NCBI RefSeq assembly: GCF_007858535.1
Contig: NZ_CP040174.1
Location: forward strand, 2,914,001 to 2,978,000
Direction: 5' to 3'
DNA: 64,000 bases
Origin: Arthrobacter sp. UKPF54-2
GTDB taxonomy: Bacteria; Actinomycetota; Actinomycetes; Actinomycetales; Micrococcaceae
Every line of letters begins with the position of its first letter. Position 1 is the stretch's first letter. Made by a program: the position numbers and the translations under genes. Of this stretch, positions 8,091-17,612 are shown piece by piece. The notes under the pieces were generated by a model. It was given only the letters and a program-made list of their open reading frames with translations. It had not been told where the DNA came from and ran no database searches.

Positions 8091-10994
8091 TCACGCGACG
8101 GCCGAGTAGGCGACGACGCCGCGCTTGACTAGCGTGATCGCCTCGGCGCAAAGCCGTGCCACCCGCGGTTCGAGTCCGGGGATCTTCGCCAGCTGGTCCA
8201 GCAGATCGATGACCTGCTTGACCCAGCGGACAAAGTCGCCGGCGGCCAGGTCCGTGCCGCTGAGCACCTCCTGGAGGTGGCGGCCCTTGGCCCATTTGAA
8301 GATGGGCCACACCAGTCCCAGTTCCGGCTCACCGGTGAGGGGCAGCTTGTTGGCCTCCTCGACGTCTTCCAGGGCGGACCATTCGCGCACCACGGTGTCG
8401 ACGGCGGACTCAAGCGAGACGCTGGGCATCTTGGGCCGCAGGCCGCGGTCCTCCCGCTTGGCCTGGTAGACCAGGACGCTGGCCAGCGCCGCAATCTCGG
8501 CGGCATCGAGGTCGCTGAAGGCGCCCATCCGCAGCGACTGCGAAATGAGCAGGTCCTTCTCCCCGTAGATCCGGCGGAGTCGCTGGCCGTCCGGGCTGAT
8601 CGAGAGAGTCCCGGCGTCCGAAGTTTCGAGGTAGCCGTAGCTGGAGAGCACGCCGCAGACCCGGTCAAACGTTTTGGCGATGGTGTTGGTGCGGCCCTGG
8701 ATCTGGCGGATCAGGCCGTCGGTCTCCTGGCGGAGCTTCCACCAGCGCTCGGACCAGCGGGCGTGGTCCTCGCGGTCGCTGCAGCCGTGGCAGGGGTGGG
8801 CCCGGAGTTCGCGGCGCAGCTCGGCGATCTTCTTCTCCATGTTCGGCAGCGCGGCGGCACGGCCGAAGTCCTCGTTACGGTTCGGCGGTGCCGGCGGGCG
8901 GCTCTCCCGGATGGCGTTGCGGACCGAGGACGCGAGGTCGCGCCGGGATTTGGGCACCTTGGCGTTGAAGGACTTGGGGATCCGGACCCGGGTGATTGGC
9001 GCGAGCGGGCCTTCGACGTCGTGCAGGCCGATCCGGCGCAGCTGGTTGTCGAGCGTCATCACGGCCGGGCGCGGCTCCCGGGAGTGGTGGTCCGAACTCA
9101 GCACCACGGCCAGGCCGGGCGCCCGGCCCGAGGGCACGTCCACAACGTCACCGGGCAGCAGCCGGCTCAGGGAATCCTCGGTGAGCGACTTCCGGGCTCG
9201 GGAGGTGCCCTTCGCAGCGCTGTTCTCCGCATCCGAGAGCGCCCGGCGCAGCCTGGCGTACTCGGTGAAGTCGCCGAGATGGCATTCCATCGACTTGCTG
9301 AAGCCGGCGAGGGATTCCTCCCGGCTGCGGACCTGCTTGGCCAGCCCGACGACGGAGCGGTCCGCCTGGAACTGGGCGAAGGAGGACTCAAGGATTTCCC
9401 GGGCCCGCGGGCGGCCAAACTGCGCCACGAGGTTGATGGACATGTTGTACGTGGGCCGGAAGCTGGAGTTCAACGGGTACGTCCGCCGGGACGCCAGGCC
9501 GGCCACGGCTGCCGGATCGGTCCCCGGCTGCCAGAGCACGACGGCGTGGCCCTCCACGTCGATGCCGCGGCGGCCTGCCCGGCCCGTGAGCTGGGTGTAC
9601 TCCCCCGCGGTGATGTTAACGTGCGCCTCGCCGTTGAACTTGTCCAGTTTCTCCAGCACCACACAGCGCGCCGGCATGTTGACGCCGAGTGCGAGGGTTT
9701 CGGTGGCGAACACGGCCTTGACGAGGCCGTCCACAAAGAGCTTCTCCACCACTTCCTTGAACGTGGGCAGCATGCCGGCGTGGTGCGCGGCGAGGCCGCG
9801 GAGCAGCCCGTCCCGCCAGCTCCAGAAACCGAGCACGTCCAGGTCGTCGGAGGGGATGTCCTGCGCGGCCTCGTCGACGCGCCGGGCGATGACGGCCTGT
9901 TCCTGCTCGGTGGTCAGCCACAGCCCGGCGGAGACGCACTGCGCCACCGCCGCGTCGCAGCCGGCGCGGGAGAAGATGAACGTGATGGCCGGCAGCAGGT
10001 CCATCCGGTCCAGGCTGGCGATGACCTGCGGGCGGCTGGCTTTCCGGACCGGGCTGCGGGTGCCCTGCGGGGCCTGGTCCCGCTGGCTGCGCTGGTTCCG
10101 TTGGCGCTGGTTGCGGCCGCCGTGGCCGAAGCGGCCGCGGAAGTTCATCTGGCTCTCGGCCCGCGCCATGGACAGCAGTTCCGGGTTAACCTCGAAGCCG
10201 GCCTGTTCGGTGATCACGCTGCCGGCGCTCTCCGCGGTGGCGGACACGGCAGCGACGGCGGCGTCCCCCGCCGGGGCGATCTCGTCAAAGCTGGTGTCGC
10301 CGGCAAACAGGTCCACGATCTTGCGCCCCACCATCACGTGCTGCCAGAGCGGGACGGGACGGTGCTCGGAGACGATTACGTCGGTCTGGCCGCGGACCGT
10401 GTCCAGCCAGGCGCCGAATTCCTCGGCGTTGGAGACCGTGGCGCTCAGTGAGGCGACCTGCACCTCGCTGGGGAGGTGGATGATGACCTCTTCCCAGACG
10501 GCGCCGCGGAAGCGGTCGGCGAGGTAGTGGACCTCGTCCATCACCACAAAGCCCAGGTCGTCCAGGGTCTCCGAGTCCGCGTAGAGCATGTTGCGCAGCA
10601 CCTCGGTGGTCATCACCACCACGGGAGCCTCGCCGTTGATGCTGGTGTCCCCGGTCAGCAGGCCCACCTGGGCGGCGCCGTACTTCTCCGCGAGTTCGGT
10701 GTACTTCTGGTTGCTCAGCGCCTTGATCGGCGTCGTGTAGAAGGCCTTCAGCCCGCGCTGGAGGGCCAGGTAGATAGCAAACTCGCCCACGATCGTCTTG
10801 CCGGCTCCGGTCGGAGCGGCGACCAGTACACCGCGGCCTGCCTGCAGCGAGAGGCAGGCCTCGCGCTGGAAAGGATCGAGGTCGAAGGCGAGCGAGCGGG
10901 TGAAGCCGCCCAGGTAGGTCTTGGCTTCTGCGGCCCGCTCGGCGCTGGCGCGGTAGCGCTCGGACGGCGACTCCGGCCCGGGTAGTGAGGACAT
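8091..10994 (-). CDS. helY: DEAD/DEAH-box RNA helicase, HelY (Ski2/Mtr4-like)
   Basis: A 967-residue superfamily 2 helicase. Motifs in order: APTGAGKT (Walker A, about 60-67), TTPIKALSNQKY, MDEVHYL (DEVH, about 152-158), SLSATVSN, and the C-terminal LTGRAGRRGID. A low-complexity Gln/Arg/Asn segment (GRNQRQRNQRSQRDQ) interrupts the core near residue 300. The C-terminal part resembles the Mtr4/Ski2 DSHCT region, which suggests RNA unwinding in decay or quality control. The gene follows tatC at 24 bases, the same order as Rv2092c-Rv2093c in M. tuberculosis. Confidence 0.93.
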   Translation of the reverse strand: MSSLPGPESPSERYRASAERAAEAKTYLGGFTRSLAFDLDPFQREACLSLQAGRGVLVAAPTGAGKTIVGEFAIYLALQRGLKAFYTTPIKALSNQKYTELAEKYGAAQVGLLTGDTSINGEAPVVVMTTEVLRNMLYADSETLDDLGFVVMDEVHYLADRFRGAVWEEVIIHLPSEVQVASLSATVSNAEEFGAWLDTVRGQTDVIVSEHRPVPLWQHVMVGRKIVDLFAGDTSFDEIAPAGDAAVAAVSATAESAGSVITEQAGFEVNPELLSMARAESQMNFRGRFGHGGRNQRQRNQRSQRDQAPQGTRSPVRKASRPQVIASLDRMDLLPAITFIFSRAGCDAAVAQCVSAGLWLTTEQEQAVIARRVDEAAQDIPSDDLDVLGFWSWRDGLLRGLAAHHAGMLPTFKEVVEKLFVDGLVKAVFATETLALGVNMPARCVVLEKLDKFNGEAHVNITAGEYTQLTGRAGRRGIDVEGHAVVLWQPGTDPAAVAGLASRRTYPLNSSFRPTYNMSINLVAQFGRPRAREILESSFAQFQADRSVVGLAKQVRSREESLAGFSKSMECHLGDFTEYARLRRALSDAENSAAKGTSRARKSLTEDSLSRLLPGDVVDVPSGRAPGLAVVLSSDHHSREPRPAVMTLDNQLRRIGLHDVEGPLAPITRVRIPKSFNAKVPKSRRDLASSVRNAIRESRPPAPPNRNEDFGRAAALPNMEKKIAELRRELRAHPCHGCSDREDHARWSERWWKLRQETDGLIRQIQGRTNTIAKTFDRVCGVLSSYGYLETSDAGTLSISPDGQRLRRIYGEKDLLISQSLRMGAFSDLDAAEIAALASVLVYQAKREDRGLRPKMPSVSLESAVDTVVREWSALEDVEEANKLPLTGEPELGLVWPIFKWAKGRHLQEVLSGTDLAAGDFVRWVKQVIDLLDQLAKIPGLEPRVARLCAEAITLVKRGVVAYSAVA

Positions 10995-11018
10995 GCTTCC
11001 AGCCTAGTGGGCCAACGG

Positions 11019-11855
11019 CTAGAGATTCTCCAGCTCGGAGCTCGGAGTCGCCTGGTCCGCGGTGGCTTCGGTCTCGGCGGCCACCTTGGCGGCCCGCTTG
11101 TCACGCCGGCGGTCGTTGAGCAGGCACAGTCCGATCGCCGTGAAGAACAGCACCAGCATGGGCACGGCGAGGTAGAACATGCTCATCGCGTCGGCGCCGG
11201 GGGCGGCCATGGCGGCGAAGAGGCAGACCAGGAACACGGTGATCCGCCAGCTCTTGACCAGCTGCTGGCCCTTGACCAGCCCGGCCAGGTTCAGCCCGAA
11301 GAGCACCACCGGCAGCAGGAACGCGATGCCGAAGGCGAGCAGCAGGCGCAGCACGAAGGAGAGGTAGACCTGGGCGCTGATGAAGTTGGAGCCGCCGGAG
11401 GGGGTGAAGTCCGTCAGCACGCGCACGGCGTTGGGCAGCACCAGCCAGGCCAGCAGGACACCGCCGACGAACAGCGGCACGGCGGCCGCGACGAAGGAGA
11501 GCGCCAGCCGCCGTTCCTTTTTGTGCAGCCCCGGGACGATGAAGGCCCAGAGCTGGTAGAGCCACACGGGGCTCGCGACGATCAGGCCCAGGAACACGGA
11601 CACCTGGATCATCAGGTCAAAGGAGCTCGCCACGCCGTCGAAGTTCAGCGAGGCCTGCCGGCCCTCGTGTTCGTTCAGGTCGCGGATCGGCTTGATCAGC
11701 GCCGCCAGCATGGGCTGGTAGACGAGGAACCCGACGACGGTCCCGAGGACGACGGCAATCGCCGACTTGAACAGCCGGTTCCGCAGCTCCTTGAGGTGGT
11801 CCAGCAGGGCCATCCGGCCCTCGGGGTTCGATCGGCGGCTCATGGTTACTGCCAT
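11019..11855 (-). CDS. tatC: Sec-independent protein translocase TatC
   Basis: The 278-residue integral membrane component of the twin-arginine translocase that recognises the RR signal peptide. The hallmark N-terminus (RMALLDHLKELRNRLFKSA), the conserved FxE/PxW-type segment around SPVWLYQLWAFIVPGLH and six hydrophobic helices are visible. The C-terminal cytoplasmic tail is charged (RRRDKRAAKVAAETEATAD). It starts 6 bases after the tatA stop, so tatA-tatC form an operon. No tatB is seen in this window. Confidence 0.97.
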   Translation of the reverse strand: MAVTMSRRSNPEGRMALLDHLKELRNRLFKSAIAVVLGTVVGFLVYQPMLAALIKPIRDLNEHEGRQASLNFDGVASSFDLMIQVSVFLGLIVASPVWLYQLWAFIVPGLHKKERRLALSFVAAAVPLFVGGVLLAWLVLPNAVRVLTDFTPSGGSNFISAQVYLSFVLRLLLAFGIAFLLPVVLFGLNLAGLVKGQQLVKSWRITVFLVCLFAAMAAPGADAMSMFYLAVPMLVLFFTAIGLCLLNDRRRDKRAAKVAAETEATADQATPSSELENL

Positions 11856-11861
11856 GCGGTT

Positions 11862-12131
11862 CTAGGCGCGGTTCGGCGGCGGAACGTCGGTTCCCTCGCC
11901 GGGGCGGCTTTCGGTGCCGTTGGACCGGGGGTGGTTCACGACCTTGCCTTCGACGGCGTCGGAATCGGCGGCCGCTTCGGGGTTGCCGTCCTTCTTCATT
12001 TCGCGGACCTCGGATTTGAAAATCCGCATCGACTGCCCCAGGCTGCGGGCCATTCCGGGCAGCTTCGGTGCAGCGAAAAGCACCAGTGCCAGGACGATGA
12101 TGATGATGAGATGCCAGCCTTCAAGCCTCAT
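11862..12131 (-). CDS. tatA: Twin-arginine translocase subunit TatA
   Basis: An 89-residue pore-forming Tat subunit: short N-terminus, one membrane helix (WHLIIIIVLALVLFAAPKLP), the hinge and amphipathic helix (GMARSLGQSMRIFKSEVREM), and an acidic/polar tail ending in PPPNRA. It lies directly upstream of tatC. TatA rather than TatB is preferred because of the tatA-tatC pairing and the PKLP-MARSLGQSM hinge. Confidence 0.95.
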   Translation of the reverse strand: MRLEGWHLIIIIVLALVLFAAPKLPGMARSLGQSMRIFKSEVREMKKDGNPEAAADSDAVEGKVVNHPRSNGTESRPGEGTDVPPPNRA

Positions 12132-12166
12132 GCCGGGTGGTCCTTTCGTTTGAATCCATCGTATGT

Positions 12167-12565
12167 CTAACGGAGATTGATGTCGCGCAGCGCTTGGGGC
12201 TGGCCACGCTCCGCCTTGCGCCGGATCCGGCGCAAGCGCCGGGCTTTCTGCCGGGCAACTTTCGATGCATGGTAATCATGTCGCATCGACGCGGGCGGGG
12301 CAAAAACGGCCGAACCGGGCGCGGCCCGCAGGCCGGATCCGGTGCCTTCCCCGTCGCCGTTAGAGCCTACGGGGTCCACATGAACAGCAGCTGAACCGGA
12401 GGTAAGCGGCGCGGAGGCGAAGTTGGAGAAGCGGTCCCCCGCTTCCCCGAGCTCCTTGACCGTGGCCATGAACTGCCGGAACAGCCGGACGCCGAGCACG
12501 CCGTAGAAGAGCAGTGACAGCGAAATGAGCGCTATCCAGATCACGATCCAGGTCCACCAAGGCAT
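12167..12565 (-). CDS. Small single-span membrane protein of unknown function
   Basis: A 132-residue protein beginning MPWWTWIVIWIALISLSLLFYGVLG, one N-terminal membrane helix, then an amphipathic segment (FRQFMATVKELGEAGDRFSNFA), an Ala/Gly-rich linker and a strongly basic tail (KVARQKARRLRRIRRKAER). The frame is open further upstream, but that extension would run into pafBC; the ATG five bases after the pafBC stop gives a sensible membrane start. Similar short membrane proteins lie between pafBC and tatA in related genomes, but I cannot assign a function. The position suggests translation coupled to pafBC. Confidence 0.75.
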   Translation of the reverse strand: MPWWTWIVIWIALISLSLLFYGVLGVRLFRQFMATVKELGEAGDRFSNFASAPLTSGSAAVHVDPVGSNGDGEGTGSGLRAAPGSAVFAPPASMRHDYHASKVARQKARRLRRIRRKAERGQPQALRDINLR

Positions 12566-12570
12566 GCTGA

Positions 12571-14634
12571 TCAGTCTAGCTGGCGTGCCGCGTGCTCCTC
12601 GTACCCGGCGAGGGCGGCGCCCAGCCATTCCCGGGCTGCTGCGGCCAGGGCCGGGGGCTGCAGGATCCTGACGGCCCCGCCGTGCTGGGCGGCGAGCATG
12701 GGCAGCCAGTCCGCGCTGCCGAAGCGGATTTCCGCCAGCATGTTTCCGTCCGGGAGGGCCGCGGTCCGTTCGGCGTAGTAGTCGTCAGCCAGCCCGGCGC
12801 CCTGCCGGGTCAGCTCCAGCACAACCACGGCGTCGTCGTCGTTGGGGGTGAACAGCTTCACCGGGAAGCTGCCGGCCGGGCTGGCGGTTGAGGACACCGG
12901 GCGTCCGGTGGGCACCAGTTCCTGGATCCGGTCCAGCCGGAAGTTCCGCAGGCCCTCCGCTGTGTGGCAGTACGCCTCGAGGTACCAGGTGCTGTCCAGC
13001 GAGTAGAGCCGGTGCGGGTCGACGTCGCGCTCGGAGACGGCGTCGCGTTGCGGGGCCAGGTATGTGAGCCGCAGCTGCGCGCCGGTCCGGATCGCCTCCC
13101 GCGCCGTTTCCAGGGTGGCGGAATCCGCCGGGGCCACCTCGGGGCCGGAGACGGCCGCGGCCTTGAGGCCCTCCTCGCCCGCGGCAGCCATGAGCTTGAG
13201 CGTGACGGATTCCAGGGCGCCGCCCTCGTCGAGACCCGGCAGTCCGTTGAGGGCTTCCAGGCCGGTCAGCAGCGCGCAGGCCTCGTCGACGCTGAACCGC
13301 ACCGGCCGCTTGAGGTCCAGGTCCTCGAAGATGTAGACGTGGTCGTCGTCCCACCGGATATCCAGCAGATCGTCCGGGTAGCCCTCCGGCAGTCCCGAGC
13401 AGATCAGGATGCGCAGGTCGTCTTCGAGTTCCTTGCGGGTGACGCCGAAACGGTCGGCGACCTCGCTGATGTGCAGGCCCTGGTTGTGGACCAGGAACGG
13501 GACCAGCTGCAGCATCCGCTTGAGCTGGTCTTCCGAGGTGCGCTTCCGGGTCCTTTTGGGCTGTTCCGAGCGCGGGAAGTTGATGGGCGGCTCCGGGGCC
13601 GCGGCGAAGGCGGCGGCGGCTTCCAGCCTCCTCCGCACGGCCGCGTGCAGCCCGTGCGGGGCGACGACGACGGCCTTCGGGCCGTAGGAGGCGAGTTCGG
13701 CGGCGAGGGTTTCCGCGTCCCGGTACGGCACGCTGAGCCGGTCGAAGCCGACGCGCGGCGGGACCGCCGCGGCCTCGGCGGAGGCTTCCGCGTCAGGTTC
13801 GGCGGCGGATTCTGCGCCGTCGGCGCCGGCGCCGCCGTCGAAGGGCAGTGAGTGCTTGCGCAGCCCCAGCAGCGCACCGGCGGCGACGTCGACGACGGCG
13901 TGCCTCACGGGCAGTTCGGGCAGGGCGGCCAGTTGCTCGCGGACGTTGAACGACGGCGGCGGGGTGAACGTCTCCTCCAGCACGGTGACGGCGGAGGTGA
14001 AGCGCGAGAGCCGGAAGAAGCGCTTGTCGCCGCGGGCGCGGTCGTGGCCCACGAGGTACCACTGGCCGAAGCGGCTGCCCAGGCCCCAGGGCTCGACGGT
14101 GCGGGTCTCCTCCTGCCCGGTGCTGCCGGCCAGGTAACGGAAGCTCACGGGGTGCTGGGCGTGAATTGCAGCAACGAGGTCCTCGAAAGCCTGGCCGGCC
14201 GGCCGGATGCGGGGCTGGACCCCGGCGGGAAGTTCGGCGTCCAGCAGGCCGCCGGAGGCCTGGAGCTTGCGCACGGCGTTCCGGGCCGCAGAGCCGAGGG
14301 CGGCCTGCTCCCAGAGCTGCGCGGCCAGGATCAGGACCGTGCACTCGGCGGGGGTGAGGCTGACGTCCGGCAGCCGGTTGGATTCCTTGCCGATCCGGTA
14401 GCGCGTGGTGGCGGGATCGTCCGAGCCCCAGCCCGTATCGGTGACCGTCTCCACCTCAAAGCCGAAGTGGCGCAGTTCGCCCTTATCCCGCTCGAACATC
14501 CGCCCGAAGGAGGCTTCGGTGCTGGTGCTGTCGTGGTAGACCTTCTCGCGCAGTTCGCTGCGGCGAAGGCCGTACCTGGTGTTGAGCAGGGCGATGAGCA
14601 GGTTCAGGAGTCGTTCGGTACGTGAGGCGGACAC
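12571..14634 (-). CDS. pafBC: Fused PafBC transcriptional regulator (HTH-WYL, two copies)
   Basis: A 687-residue protein made of two tandem units, each a winged HTH followed by a WYL domain. The first unit begins RTERLLNLLIALLNTRYGLRRSEL and carries SFRYLAGSTGQEETRTVEPWGL; the second begins near RMLQLVPFLVHNQGLHISEVADRFGV and carries LRLTYLAPQRDAVSERDVDPH. PafB and PafC are separate genes in mycobacteria, where the heterodimer activates RecA-independent DNA-damage genes; natural fusion is known in Arthrobacter. The start is a GTG. A stem-loop lies between it and the upstream FKBP gene, so it may also have its own promoter. Confidence 0.95.
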   Translation of the reverse strand: MSASRTERLLNLLIALLNTRYGLRRSELREKVYHDSTSTEASFGRMFERDKGELRHFGFEVETVTDTGWGSDDPATTRYRIGKESNRLPDVSLTPAECTVLILAAQLWEQAALGSAARNAVRKLQASGGLLDAELPAGVQPRIRPAGQAFEDLVAAIHAQHPVSFRYLAGSTGQEETRTVEPWGLGSRFGQWYLVGHDRARGDKRFFRLSRFTSAVTVLEETFTPPPSFNVREQLAALPELPVRHAVVDVAAGALLGLRKHSLPFDGGAGADGAESAAEPDAEASAEAAAVPPRVGFDRLSVPYRDAETLAAELASYGPKAVVVAPHGLHAAVRRRLEAAAAFAAAPEPPINFPRSEQPKRTRKRTSEDQLKRMLQLVPFLVHNQGLHISEVADRFGVTRKELEDDLRILICSGLPEGYPDDLLDIRWDDDHVYIFEDLDLKRPVRFSVDEACALLTGLEALNGLPGLDEGGALESVTLKLMAAAGEEGLKAAAVSGPEVAPADSATLETAREAIRTGAQLRLTYLAPQRDAVSERDVDPHRLYSLDSTWYLEAYCHTAEGLRNFRLDRIQELVPTGRPVSSTASPAGSFPVKLFTPNDDDAVVVLELTRQGAGLADDYYAERTAALPDGNMLAEIRFGSADWLPMLAAQHGGAVRILQPPALAAAAREWLGAALAGYEEHAARQLD

Positions 14635-14673
14635 TCCGCAAGGTTACTAAAGTCCCCGGGCTTAAAACGGCGA

Positions 14674-14718
14674 AAGCGCGGCAACAGCCGGAAGAACTTT
14701 CCGATTGTTACCGCGCTT
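14674..14718 (-). terminator. Possible terminator or attenuator between FKBP and pafBC
   Basis: AAGCGCGG (14674-14681) pairs with CCGCGCTT (14711-14718), with further partial pairing inside (CAACA with TGTTA, one mismatch; GGAA with TTCC). On the minus strand a TTTT lies nine bases past the stem, so termination would be partial at best. Confidence 0.45.
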
Positions 14719-14751
14719 CCAGGCCGGATGCCGCTGAAGGGTCCTAGCCGC

Positions 14752-15147
14752 TTAGCGGACGGCGACGAGGTCGACGACGAAGATCAGCGCCTCGTTGGGG
14801 CCGATCGCTCCGCCGGCGCCACGGGAGCCGTAGGCCAGTTCGGAGGGGATCTCCAGCCGGCGGCGGCCGCCGACCTTCATGCCCAGCAGGCCCTGATCCC
14901 AGCCCTGAATGACCTGGCCGACGCCGACGCGGAAGTCCAGGGGCGCGCCCCGGCCCCACGACGCATCGAACTCCTCGCCGGTGGACCAGGCCACGCCAAC
15001 GTAGTGGGTGGAAACGGTGTCGCCGGCCTTGGCCTCGGGGCCTTCGCCCTCGATCAGGTCGGTGATGACGAGCTCAGTGGGTACGTCGCCCTCGGGGAAA
15101 TCAATTTCCGGCTTCTGGCGGTCGAGGTTGCGCTGTCCAAATGACAT
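14752..15147 (-). CDS. FKBP-type peptidyl-prolyl cis-trans isomerase (cytoplasmic)
   Basis: A single-domain FKBP of 131 residues with no signal peptide. Conserved elements: VSTHYVGVAWSTGEEFDASW, FRVGVGQVIQGWDQGLLGMKVGGRRRLEIPSELAYG and the final strand ALIFVVDLVAV. The active-site aromatic and hydrophobic positions look intact. It helps proline-limited folding. It lies 48 bases downstream of a second, lipoprotein FKBP, between pafA and pafBC. Confidence 0.94.
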   Translation of the reverse strand: MSFGQRNLDRQKPEIDFPEGDVPTELVITDLIEGEGPEAKAGDTVSTHYVGVAWSTGEEFDASWGRGAPLDFRVGVGQVIQGWDQGLLGMKVGGRRRLEIPSELAYGSRGAGGAIGPNEALIFVVDLVAVR

Positions 15148-15195
15148 GGTTGCTCCTTCTGGGGGTGGCTAGATGGGGTGGTGCGGGCCTTGTCG

Positions 15196-16134
15196 CTACT
15201 TCTTTGCCTTGATTTCAACGACGAAAACCAAAGGTCCCGCGGGCTTACCCTGGGCTGCAGCGGTCTTGCCGTATGCGAGGTCTTCCGGAATGGTCAAGAG
15301 AACCTTCGAGCCGACCTTCTGATCAGTCAACCCAAGGGTCCATCCCTTGATTACGCCGGTGAGGGGAAATGTTGCGGCTTCGCCGCGGTCGTAGCTGGAA
15401 TCAAACTTCTTGCCGTCTTCCCAGCGCCAACCAGTGTAGTTGGCCTCAATTGAATCTGTGGCGGCGATCTTGTCGCCTGATCCCTCGGACAAAACCTTTA
15501 CAGACAGGCCCGTCGGGGCATCCGTCTTCGGGATTTCCACCGACGGGGCGCCCTTGTCATCGAATGACACCTTCGGCAGCTTGCCGTCCTTGTCGAGTTT
15601 GTCGGTTTCCTCTTGGCTCAAAGGCTTCGGGGCTGCTTTGACGCCCACAATCTTGGCGATCAACACCTGCGTCGGCTGGGCCTGAGAGCCCTGGGCGGCT
15701 GCCTGTCCCGGCACGGCCACGGCGATGAGCGAGCCGACCTTCGCACCAACCAAAACGTTGTACAGCGCAGGGTTACCGGACTTAACTTCATTGCTGAGTT
15801 CAAATGCCTCAGGATCTTGCGCGAAGTTATCGCCAAGGGACGAGCCGTCTGTGCCGCTGAAACCGGCCACGGAAAGTTCCGCCACTTGGTCAGCCTTGAC
15901 TCTTTCTCCCGAACCCTCGCTAACCAATTTGGTGGTGAATTCCTTGACGTCGAGCGGCTTGGTGAATTCGACGCCGGGGGCCTTCTTCTCGCCGTTGTCC
16001 GTCAGTTTCAGGGAGTCGAGCTTTGCGGTCTCACCGGCGGACTGGCTGGTGGGCTCGGGGGCGGCTGGTTCGCCGCCGCCACAGGCGGTGAACAGCAGCA
16101 GTCCGGGGATGAGAATTGCTAATAGTCGGCGCAC
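15196..16134 (-). CDS. Lipoprotein with tandem FKBP-type domains
   Basis: A 312-residue secreted FKBP protein. The GTG start gives a lipoprotein signal (RRLLAILIPGLLLFTACGG) with Cys near residue 18 as the lipidation site; an upstream ATG would bury this signal. The C-terminal FKBP domain (SIEANYTGWRWEDGKKFDSS ... VIKGWTLGLTDQKVGSKVLLTIPEDLAYG) is complete. An N-terminal half (about 70-170) repeats the same layout (VKADQVAELSVAGFSGTDGS ... VLVGAKVGSLIAVAVP) but has lost the usual active-site residues. The DNA is visibly richer in A and T than its neighbours. A role in folding exported proteins is inferred from family and location. Confidence 0.88.
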   Translation of the reverse strand: MRRLLAILIPGLLLFTACGGGEPAAPEPTSQSAGETAKLDSLKLTDNGEKKAPGVEFTKPLDVKEFTTKLVSEGSGERVKADQVAELSVAGFSGTDGSSLGDNFAQDPEAFELSNEVKSGNPALYNVLVGAKVGSLIAVAVPGQAAAQGSQAQPTQVLIAKIVGVKAAPKPLSQEETDKLDKDGKLPKVSFDDKGAPSVEIPKTDAPTGLSVKVLSEGSGDKIAATDSIEANYTGWRWEDGKKFDSSYDRGEAATFPLTGVIKGWTLGLTDQKVGSKVLLTIPEDLAYGKTAAAQGKPAGPLVFVVEIKAKK

Positions 16135-16246
16135 GTAAGAACTTTCGTCGGGGCAGGATGGACGCTTCGCCGGCCGGGTGCCAGCGGCAAAGCATGCGGT
16201 AGCCGTGAAACGGCACCTTCCCCACAATAACGCGGAAAGCTGGGTA

Positions 16247-17611
16247 TCAGCCCATAGAGTCCAGCAGGGCGTCCACCCGGTCGTCCACGCTGCGGAACGG
16301 ATCCTTGCACAAAATCGTCTGGTGGGCGCGGTCGTTGAGCTTCAAATGGACCCAGTCCACGGTGTAGTCGCGGCCCAGTTCCTGCGCCCGGCGGACGAAG
16401 TCGCCGCGCAGTTTCGCCCGGGTGGTCTGCGGCGGGGCGTCGACGGCGTCCTTGACGGCGGTGTCATCGACCACACGCCGGGCCGCGCCGCGGGACTGGA
16501 GCAAATAGAACAGCCCGCGGCTGCGGGAAATGTCGTGGTAGGTGAGGTCCAGCTGGGCGATCCGGGGCGCGTCCAGCTCCAGGCCGTGACGTTCCCGGTA
16601 GTTGTCCATCAGCTTCTTCTTGATCGCCCAGTCCACCTCGGTGTCGATGGCGCTCGTGTTCTCGCTCTCGATCGCGTCCAGGGTGCGTTCCCACAGGTCC
16701 AGGATCAGCGGGACGTGGGCGTTGTGGGCCCCCCGGTCCGCCACGAACTCGGTCACCTTGGCCAGGTATTCGCGCTGGATTTCCAGGGCGGTCAGCTGCC
16801 GGCCGTTGGCGAGGCGCACCACCGCGCGCCCGCTCAGGTCGTGGGAGATCTCCCGGATGCTGCGGATGGGGTTCTCCATCCGCATGTCGCGCATGATCAC
16901 ACCGGCCTCGATCATCCGCAGGATCAGGTCCACGGTGCCGACCTTGAGCAGGGCCGTGGTCTCGGACATGTTCGAGTCCCCCACGATCACGTGCAGCCGC
17001 CGGTAGAACTCGGCGTCGGCGTGCGGCTCGTCGCGGGTATTGATGATGGGACGCGAGCGGGTTGTTGCCGAGGAGACACCCTCCCAGATGTGGTCCGCCC
17101 GCTGGGAGAACGCGAAGGTGGCCCCGTGCGGGGTCTTCAGGATCTTGCCCGCGCCGGCGATCAGTTGGCGGGTCACGAGGAAGGGGATCAGGATTTCGGC
17201 CAGCCGGGAGAACTCGCCGCGGCGCGGGATCAGGTAGTTTTCGTGGCTGCCGTAGGAGTTGCCGGCCGAGTCGGTGTTGTTCTTGAACAGGTACACGGTG
17301 CCGTTGAAGCCTTCGGCCGCCAGGCGTTCCTGCGCCTCGTCCACGAGGTCGTCCAGGATCAGTTCGCCGGCCCGGTCATGGGCGATCAGCTGGGCCAGGT
17401 CGTCGCACTCGGCGGTGGCGTATTCGGGGTGGGAGCCCACGTCCAGGTACAGCCGGGAGCCGTTGGTCAGGAACACGTTGGAGGAACGTCCCCAGCTGAC
17501 CACCTTGCGGAAGAGATAGCGGGCCACTTCCTCCGGCGCCAGCGGGCGGGACTCCGGGCTCGAATAGGAGATTCCGAATTCGGTTTCGATCCCGAAAATG
17601 CGCTTGTCCAT
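16247..17611 (-). CDS. pafA: Pup--protein ligase PafA
   Basis: A 454-residue carboxylate-amine ligase that attaches the C-terminal glutamate of Pup to substrate lysines. The N-terminal nucleotide-binding block [42 protein letters not shown] and [17 protein letters not shown] are the hallmark glutamine synthetase-like motifs, and [20 protein letters not shown] is shared with Dop. The length matches the family (about 450). The start is one base after the prcA stop, so prcB-prcA-pafA are translated as a unit. Confidence 0.98.
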   Translation of the reverse strand: MDKRIFGIETEFGISYSSPESRPLAPEEVARYLFRKVVSWGRSSNVFLTNGSRLYLDVGSHPEYATAECDDLAQLIAHDRAGELILDDLVDEAQERLAAEGFNGTVYLFKNNTDSAGNSYGSHENYLIPRRGEFSRLAEILIPFLVTRQLIAGAGKILKTPHGATFAFSQRADHIWEGVSSATTRSRPIINTRDEPHADAEFYRRLHVIVGDSNMSETTALLKVGTVDLILRMIEAGVIMRDMRMENPIRSIREISHDLSGRAVVRLANGRQLTALEIQREYLAKVTEFVADRGAHNAHVPLILDLWERTLDAIESENTSAIDTEVDWAIKKKLMDNYRERHGLELDAPRIAQLDLTYHDISRSRGLFYLLQSRGAARRVVDDTAVKDAVDAPPQTTRAKLRGDFVRRAQELGRDYTVDWVHLKLNDRAHQTILCKDPFRSVDDRVDALLDSMG

Positions 17612-17612
17612 G

